Part shown: one piece after another, positions 59,215 through 64,000 of the stretch | Numbering within the stretch: the first letter of the stretch is position 1 | How the letters are laid out: every line of letters begins with the position of its first letter | DNA from: Burkholderia cepacia ATCC 25416 | Lineage (GTDB): Bacteria; Pseudomonadota; Gammaproteobacteria; Burkholderiales; Burkholderiaceae | Reading direction: 5' to 3' | NCBI RefSeq assembly: GCF_001411495.1 | Contig: NZ_CP012981.1 | Coordinates: forward strand, 1,550,001-1,614,000 | DNA length: 64,000 nt | Notes under the pieces: generated by a model | What the model was told of the DNA's origin: nothing | What the model saw: only the letters and a program-made list of their open reading frames with translations | Databases searched by the model: none | Made by a program: the position numbers and the translations under genes

Positions 59215-60351
59215 ATGGCGAAACGGGATTACTACGAGGTTCTGGGCGTCGCGAAGAATGCGAGCGACGACGAAATCAAGAAGGCATATCGCAAGCTTGC
59301 GATGAAGTATCACCCTGACCGCAATCCGGACAACAAGGATGCGGAAGAGCATTTCAAGGAGGTGAAGGAAGCCTACGAAATGCTCTCGGACAGCCAGAAG
59401 CGGGCCGCGTACGACCAGTACGGCCATGCGGGCGTCGATCCGAACATGGGCGGTGCGGGCGCACAGGGCTTCGGCGGCTTCGCGGATGCGTTCGGCGACA
59501 TCTTCGGCGACATCTTCGGCCAGGCCGCGGGCGGCGCCGCGCGCGGCGGCCGTGGCGGCCCGCAGGTGTATCGCGGTGCCGACCTGCGCTACAGCATGGA
59601 AATCACGCTCGAGCAGGCCGCCCACGGCTACGACACGCAGATCCGCGTGCCGAGCTGGGTGTCGTGCGAGGTCTGCCACGGGTCGGGTGCGAAGCCCGGC
59701 ACGAAGCCGGAAACCTGCCCGACCTGTCATGGCCAGGGCACGGTGCGCATGTCGCAGGGCTTCTTCAGCATCCAGCAGACCTGCCCGAAGTGCCACGGCA
59801 CGGGCACCTACATCCCCGAGCCGTGCGTGCATTGCCACGGGTCAGGCAAGGTGAAGGAAACCAAGACGCTCGAAGTGAAGATCCCGGCCGGGATCGACGA
59901 CGGGATGCGCATCCGCTCGGCCGGCAACGGCGAGCCGGGCATCAACGGCGGGCCGCCGGGCGACCTGTACGTCGAGATCCACATCAAGCCGCACTCGGTG
60001 TTCGAGCGCGACGGCGACGATCTCCACTGCCAGATGCCGATCCCGTTCACGACCGCCGCGCTCGGCGGCGAGATCGAGGTGCCGACGCTGGCCGGCCGCG
60101 CATCGTTCCCCGTGCCGGAAGGCACGCAGTCGGGCAAGACGTTCCGGCTGCGCGGCAAGGGCATCAAGGGGCTGCGTTCGAGCATCGCGGGCGATCTGTA
60201 CGTGCACGTGCAGGTCGAGACGCCCGTGAAGCTGACCGACAACCAGCGCGACCTGCTCAAGCAGTTCGAGAAGTCGCTGGCCGAGGGCGGCGCGCGTCAC
60301 AGCCCGCAGAGCAAGAGCTGGTTCGACCGTGTGAAGAGCTTCTTCGAGTAA
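59215..60351 (+). CDS. dnaJ: Chaperone protein DnaJ (type I Hsp40)
   Basis: A 378-residue DnaK cochaperone. The J domain is residues 1-70 with HPD at 33-35. A Gly/Phe-rich linker follows (about 75-115). Four CxxCxGxG zinc repeats run from CEVCHGSG to CVHCHGSG at about residues 149-206, and the C-terminal substrate domains end at 378. The gap to dnaK is 268 bp, unusually long for this pair, and the ribosome site is weak. Confidence 0.98.
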   Translation: MAKRDYYEVLGVAKNASDDEIKKAYRKLAMKYHPDRNPDNKDAEEHFKEVKEAYEMLSDSQKRAAYDQYGHAGVDPNMGGAGAQGFGGFADAFGDIFGDIFGQAAGGAARGGRGGPQVYRGADLRYSMEITLEQAAHGYDTQIRVPSWVSCEVCHGSGAKPGTKPETCPTCHGQGTVRMSQGFFSIQQTCPKCHGTGTYIPEPCVHCHGSGKVKETKTLEVKIPAGIDDGMRIRSAGNGEPGINGGPPGDLYVEIHIKPHSVFERDGDDLHCQMPIPFTTAALGGEIEVPTLAGRASFPVPEGTQSGKTFRLRGKGIKGLRSSIAGDLYVHVQVETPVKLTDNQRDLLKQFEKSLAEGGARHSPQSKSWFDRVKSFFE

Positions 60352-60364
60352 CTCGAGTAACAGC

Positions 60365-62287
60365 ATGACTGAAGGCAACGAGAGCGCGTCGTTCGCGCTC
60401 TTGGACGATTGTGACTCGACCGCGTCCGCGCGGTCGAGTCGTTTGTATTCGGGATTCGTGCGCGAACGCGTGTGCACGGATCCGGCGCGGCTCGACGCAG
60501 TCGATGCGGCGGTGGCGCAGGACCTGCGCGACGGGCTGCATGCGGTCGTCGTCGGCGATTACGAATTCGGACGCAACCTGCAACGGGCGCAGCCGGGCCA
60601 TGCCCCGCTGCGCTTTTTGCTGTATGCGCGCTGCGAACGCCTGTCGCGCGACGAAGTCGACGCGTGGCTCGCGCAGCAGGACGGCGGCAGCGACGCGCCG
60701 TCGATCGCGGGTGTCGCGCATGTCGCGAAGAGCGTGTCGCGCGATGCGTTCGATGCGGCGATCGCCGCGGTGCACGACGCGCTGCGCGCGGGCGATTCGT
60801 ATCAGGTCAACTACACGTACCGGCTGAACTTCGACGTGTTCGGCACGCCGCTCGCGCTGTACCGGCGGCTGCGTGCGCGCCAGCCGGTGCGCTACGGCGC
60901 GCTGGTCGCGTTGCCCGACGGTGCGTGGGTCGTGTCGTGTTCGCCCGAGCTGTTCGTCGAGAAGCACGGCGACGTGCTGCGCGCGCGGCCGATGAAGGGC
61001 ACCGCACCCCGTTCGGCCGACCCTCGCGACGATGCGGCGGCGGCCGCGTTCCTCGCGAACGATCCGAAGAACCGCGCGGAAAACGTGATGATCGTCGACC
61101 TGCTGCGCAACGACGTATCGCGGATCGCGCGCACCGGGACGGTTCGCGTGCCGGCGCTGTTCTCCGTCGAGCCGTATGCGTCGGTGTGGCAGATGACGTC
61201 GACGGTCGAGGCCGGCTGGCGCGAAGGGACGACGTTCGCGCAGATGCTGCGTGCGCTGTTTCCGTGCGGATCGATCACGGGCGCACCGAAGTACAAGACG
61301 ATGCAGTTGATCGATGCGATCGAGTCGACGCCGCGCGGCCTCTATACGGGCGCGATCGGCTGGCTTGACGCCGCGAAGCAAGGCGCCGATTCCGACGCGC
61401 CGGGTGAGCGCCTGGCCGGTTGTGGCGATTTTTGCCTGTCGGTCGCGATCCGGACGCTGACGCTCGATGCTACCGGTGAAGGTGCGACCGGTGCCGAAGC
61501 ACGCAATCCGGCAACGCCAACCGCCGGCCGGCGCCGTGGCACGATGGGGGTCGGCGCGGGCATCGTGCTCGACAGTGTCGCGGCCGACGAATATGCGGAG
61601 TGCGAATTGAAAGCACGATTCCTGACGGATGCCGATCCCGGCTTCCAGCTGTTCGAAACGACCGCCGCCACGCGTGCGGACGGCATCCGGCACCTCGATC
61701 GTCATCTCGCGCGGCTGCAGCGTAGCGCGGATGCATTCGGCTTCCGCTTCGACCCCGAGGCGCTACGCCGCGAGATCGACGCGCGCTGCGCGGCGCTCGA
61801 CGGCGACGTCACCTACCGGATGAAGCTCGCGCTCGCGAAGGACGGCACGGTCGAGATCGTCGCGGCACTGCTCAAGCCGCTGCCGGCGGGGCCGGTCGGC
61901 GTGTTGCTGGCGTCCGCGCACGGCTTCGCATCGACCCGTGCGAGCGATGCGCTGCTGCTGCACAAGACGACGCGCCGCGCCGAATACGATCGCGCGTGGC
62001 AGGCGGCGGAGGCGCTCGGGTGCTTCGACATGCTGTTCGTCAACGAGCGCGGCGAGGTGACGGAAGGCGGGCGCTCGAATGTGTTCGTGAAGCTTGACGG
62101 CCAGTGGGGAACGCCGCCGCTGGCGTCCGGCGTGCTGCCGGGCGTGATGCGTGGTGTACTGCTCGACGATCCGGCACTAGGCGCAAAAGAGCGTGCGCTG
62201 ACGCTCGACGATGTGCTGAACGCGGATGAGTTGATGATCTGCAACGCGTTGCGCGGGCCGATGGTGGCGCGGCTGATTCACGGCTGA
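60365..62287 (+). CDS. pabB-pabC: Fused aminodeoxychorismate synthase component I and aminodeoxychorismate lyase
   Basis: A 640-residue fusion for 4-aminobenzoate (folate) synthesis. The PabB half (to about residue 415) has SYQVNYTYRLNFDVFGTPLALY, LRARPMKGTAPR, ENVMIVDLLRNDVSRIA and the chorismate-binding FPCGSITGAPKYKTMQ. The PabC half (about 420-640), a fold-type IV PLP enzyme, has FQLFETTAATR, LLLHKTTRRAEYDRA with the PLP Lys, and FVNERGEVTEGGRSNVFV. The two steps convert chorismate plus glutamine-derived ammonia to aminodeoxychorismate and then to PABA and pyruvate. The glutaminase PabA is not in the window. Confidence 0.94.
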   Translation: MTEGNESASFALLDDCDSTASARSSRLYSGFVRERVCTDPARLDAVDAAVAQDLRDGLHAVVVGDYEFGRNLQRAQPGHAPLRFLLYARCERLSRDEVDAWLAQQDGGSDAPSIAGVAHVAKSVSRDAFDAAIAAVHDALRAGDSYQVNYTYRLNFDVFGTPLALYRRLRARQPVRYGALVALPDGAWVVSCSPELFVEKHGDVLRARPMKGTAPRSADPRDDAAAAAFLANDPKNRAENVMIVDLLRNDVSRIARTGTVRVPALFSVEPYASVWQMTSTVEAGWREGTTFAQMLRALFPCGSITGAPKYKTMQLIDAIESTPRGLYTGAIGWLDAAKQGADSDAPGERLAGCGDFCLSVAIRTLTLDATGEGATGAEARNPATPTAGRRRGTMGVGAGIVLDSVAADEYAECELKARFLTDADPGFQLFETTAATRADGIRHLDRHLARLQRSADAFGFRFDPEALRREIDARCAALDGDVTYRMKLALAKDGTVEIVAALLKPLPAGPVGVLLASAHGFASTRASDALLLHKTTRRAEYDRAWQAAEALGCFDMLFVNERGEVTEGGRSNVFVKLDGQWGTPPLASGVLPGVMRGVLLDDPALGAKERALTLDDVLNADELMICNALRGPMVARLIHG

Positions 62288-62306
62288 ACACCGACCTGAA
62301 CGCGGA

Positions 62307-62756
62307 TTATTTCCGCGGCGTACATTGCCAGCTTTGCACGATGGCGTGCCCGTGCCTGTAACGCGCGACGCAAGTCTGTGCCTGTTTGCCGAGCGGCCGT
62401 GCGATCACGACGCTCGTATTGCCGTAGTCACATGAGACCCAGTAGTCTTCACGGTTTTCGGCGAGCGACCAGACATAAATGTCGCTCTGGGACTCGGAGC
62501 GCGAGCGGTTCGGCAGCAACGAAGTCATCCGGTCCGGTGGCCCCGACCAGAAGGTGACGCTGGCAAGCGGATATGTGCTTTGCGTGTCGAAGTTTTTCCA
62601 GCCGTCGGGTGGTTGACCGTCGAGCTGCTGAGTAACGGCGACGCGTGCGGGGCAATCTGTTGTCGCAGCGGACGCAGGTAACGTGATGAGCGGACCGTAT
62701 GCGAGCATGGCGATGGCGAGCTGCCGATACGGTGCTTGGCGGATGCGCATCGTCAT
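62307..62756 (-). CDS. STY0301-like exported protein, candidate periplasmic immunity protein
   Basis: A 149-residue protein with an N-terminal signal peptide (LAIAMLAYGPLITLPASA near residues 13-30). The mature part resembles the STY0301 family: an early TDCPARVAVTQQ, then ASVTFWSGPPDRMTSLLP, then YWVSCDYGNTSVVIARPL with later cysteines (TCVARY, WQCTPRK). Its start codon overlaps the stop of the upstream gene (ATGA). A secreted protein translated directly after a cytoplasmic-looking cysteine hydrolase fits an immunity protein guarding the periplasm. Family assignment is from memory; function is inference. Confidence 0.7.
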   Translation of the reverse strand: MTMRIRQAPYRQLAIAMLAYGPLITLPASAATTDCPARVAVTQQLDGQPPDGWKNFDTQSTYPLASVTFWSGPPDRMTSLLPNRSRSESQSDIYVWSLAENREDYWVSCDYGNTSVVIARPLGKQAQTCVARYRHGHAIVQSWQCTPRK

Positions 62757-63133
62757 TTCACGACCGAAAATGCATCGGCGTTATTGCTCGGATCGATGTA
62801 ACGGCCATTTTTGTCCTTGCCTTTGAACGGAATGCATCGTCTCTGAATTGCCTTGAGTGAGCGCCATTGTTCAACGACGTAGATACCGCGTACATCCTGG
62901 CTCAGATAGAACGCAGCATGATTGCCATGCGATCGGCTTGGGTAGCGATCGTTCTCGAAAGTTGCAATGACGGTCCCGACGCGGATACTCCGGTCGCCCG
63001 CTGCCTTCCTTTCCGGTCGCCAGATGGCGGTGGGGCCGACGGACGTATAAATTTTGACCAGTGCGACGCATTCTCCGTCGCCTGCCAGCTTTTGCCCGAC
63101 GAGGTCAGCTGCCTTTTCATACACATGAGCCAT
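62753..63133 (-). CDS. BPSL0067-like cysteine hydrolase, candidate peptidoglycan amidase effector
   Basis: A 126-residue protein without signal peptide. It carries an NlpC/P60-CHAP-like catalytic pattern: Cys22 in GDGECVALVK and a downstream His in SHGNHAAFYL (His69 or His72), with Gln89 in VVEQW as possible third polar residue. The C-terminal PSNNADAFSVV is typical of the BPSL0067 family. Known type VI secretion amidase effectors share this architecture and are encoded directly before a periplasmic immunity protein, as here. Both genes are AT-richer than their neighbours, a sign of transfer. The amidase and secretion roles are inferred. Confidence 0.7.
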   Translation of the reverse strand: MAHVYEKAADLVGQKLAGDGECVALVKIYTSVGPTAIWRPERKAAGDRSIRVGTVIATFENDRYPSRSHGNHAAFYLSQDVRGIYVVEQWRSLKAIQRRCIPFKGKDKNGRYIDPSNNADAFSVVK

Positions 63134-63142
63134 CTTTCACAC

Positions 63143-63161
63143 GCCTTCGATTGACGAAGGC
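63143..63161 (-). promoter_or_regulatory. Hairpin just upstream of the amidase-like gene
   Basis: A perfect 7-bp stem GCCTTCG/CGAAGGC with a 5-nt loop ends 9 bp before the start codon at 63133. It would sit in the 5' leader close to the ribosome site. A further short dyad TTGTC-C-GACAA at 63215-63225 could be an operator. Neither has a known regulator. Confidence 0.35.
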
Positions 63162-63321
63162 TTGATGGTCGCAGCGACGAAGAAGAGCGGAAATAGGACG
63201 AGTTAGAAAGTACACGTTGTCCGACAATGCAGTATGAGAAACAGCGTACCGCATTGCCGGCCACGTCAGCGAGTGTGCGTCGGCGATCGCCGACAGCGCG
63301 CCCGCGGCGCTGCCCTCCCGA

Positions 63322-64000
63322 TCAGAACGAATGTTCCGCCCCAGGGAACGAACCATCCTTCACCGCGTGCACGTACGCTTCGACGGCCGCCTGAATGTTC
63401 GGCTGACCCTGCATGAAATCCTTCACGAAGCGCGGCCGCTTGCCGGGGAACACGCCGAGCATGTCGTGCAGCACGAGCACCTGACCCGAGCAGTCGACGC
63501 CCGCGCCGATGCCGATCGTCGGAATCTTGAGCATGTGCGTGACTTCGGAGGCGACGAGCGTCGGCACGGCTTCGAGCACGACGAGCTGCGCGCCCGCATC
63601 CTCGATCGCGCGCGCGTCGCGCAGCAACTGGGCAGCACCGGCTTCGGTCTTGCCTTGCACCTTGAAGCCGCCGAACGCGTGCACCGATTGTGGCGTGAGG
63701 CCCACGTGCGCGCATACGGGCACCGCGCGCTCGACGAGGAAGCGGATCGTCTCGGCGAGCCATTCGCCGCCTTCGAGCTTGACCATCTGCGCGCCGGCAC
63801 GCATCAGCTTGACGGCACTCGCGAACGCCTCGGCCGGCGTACCGTACGTGCCGAACGGCAGATCGGCGACGACCAGCGCGCGCGGCTGCGCGCGGGCGAC
63901 ACAGGCGGTGTGATACGCGATGTCGTCGAGCGAGACGGGCAGCGTGGTCGTTTGGCCCTGCAGCACGTTGCCGAGCGAATCGCCGATCAGCAGCACGTCG
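63322..64000 (-). CDS. panB: 3-methyl-2-oxobutanoate hydroxymethyltransferase, 5' end outside the window
   Basis: The C-terminal 225 residues of ketopantoate hydroxymethyltransferase, the first step of pantothenate (coenzyme A) synthesis. The sequence enters at [20 protein letters not shown], a Mg-binding region, and continues with [41 protein letters not shown] and [13 protein letters not shown]. The stop is at 63322; the start lies beyond the right edge. It reads in the same direction as the amidase-like pair, 188 bp upstream of it. Confidence 0.97.
   Translation of the reverse strand, partial: DVLLIGDSLGNVLQGQTTTLPVSLDDIAYHTACVARAQPRALVVADLPFGTYGTPAEAFASAVKLMRAGAQMVKLEGGEWLAETIRFLVERAVPVCAHVGLTPQSVHAFGGFKVQGKTEAGAAQLLRDARAIEDAGAQLVVLEAVPTLVASEVTHMLKIPTIGIGAGVDCSGQVLVLHDMLGVFPGKRPRFVKDFMQGQPNIQAAVEAYVHAVKDGSFPGAEHSF

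Overview
The window is ordinary GC-rich (about two-thirds G+C) chromosomal DNA from a beta-proteobacterium. Gene content and order point to Burkholderia, most likely the Burkholderia cepacia complex: secF-secD-yajC-tgt-queA, recG-oxyR-katG, glcDEF, yhdP-nitrilase-tldD-aroG, recN-nadK/hrcA, hemH-hslR-grpE-dnaK-dnaJ-pabBC, panB. The genus call is an inference from gene order and protein likeness; no database was searched. No tRNA, rRNA, CRISPR array or intact mobile element was seen.

Layout. 1-8.5 kb: a VOC-family fragment, an RNA methyltransferase, a membrane protein annotated in databases as a 'recombinase', and a paraquat-inducible (Pqi) operon for envelope lipid transport. 8.7-12 kb: cytochrome b561, two YceI proteins and an MHS-type transporter. 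12-20 kb: a secreted S41 protease and the queA-tgt-yajC-secD-secF cluster. 20-28.5 kb: recG, oxyR, katG and a remodelled stretch with an IS66 transposase remnant, an LD-carboxypeptidase and a truncated dps. 28.5-37.4 kb: ubiA, proC-yggS, a glycolate/lactate oxidase cluster and a cobalamin adenosyltransferase. 37.4-50 kb: flavohaemoglobin, aroG, yhdP-nitrilase-tldD, glnE. 50-60.4 kb: recN-nadK, hrcA, hemH-hslR, grpE-thioredoxin-dnaK-dnaJ. 60.4-64 kb: fused pabBC, a small AT-richer pair resembling a peptidoglycan-amidase effector and its periplasmic immunity protein, and the end of panB.

The strongest unexpected signal is upstream of aroG (DAHP synthase, first step of aromatic amino acid synthesis). 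A good sigma-70 promoter is followed by a 21-codon leader ORF whose residues 5-11 are FYFYFFW, and then by a strong intrinsic terminator 127 nt before the aroG start. Three mutually exclusive pairings can be drawn by hand (protector, antiterminator, terminator), so this looks like a complete ribosome-mediated transcription attenuator sensing Phe/Tyr/Trp supply.

Two further points stand out. The katG locus keeps only the last 72 codons of a Dps protein, next to an IS66 fragment, so the peroxide-defence block appears to have lost a functional dps. The gene pair at 62.3-63.1 kb (BPSL0067-like cysteine hydrolase without signal peptide, then an STY0301-like protein with one, with ATGA overlap) has the layout of a type VI secretion amidase effector and immunity pair placed away from any secretion cluster.
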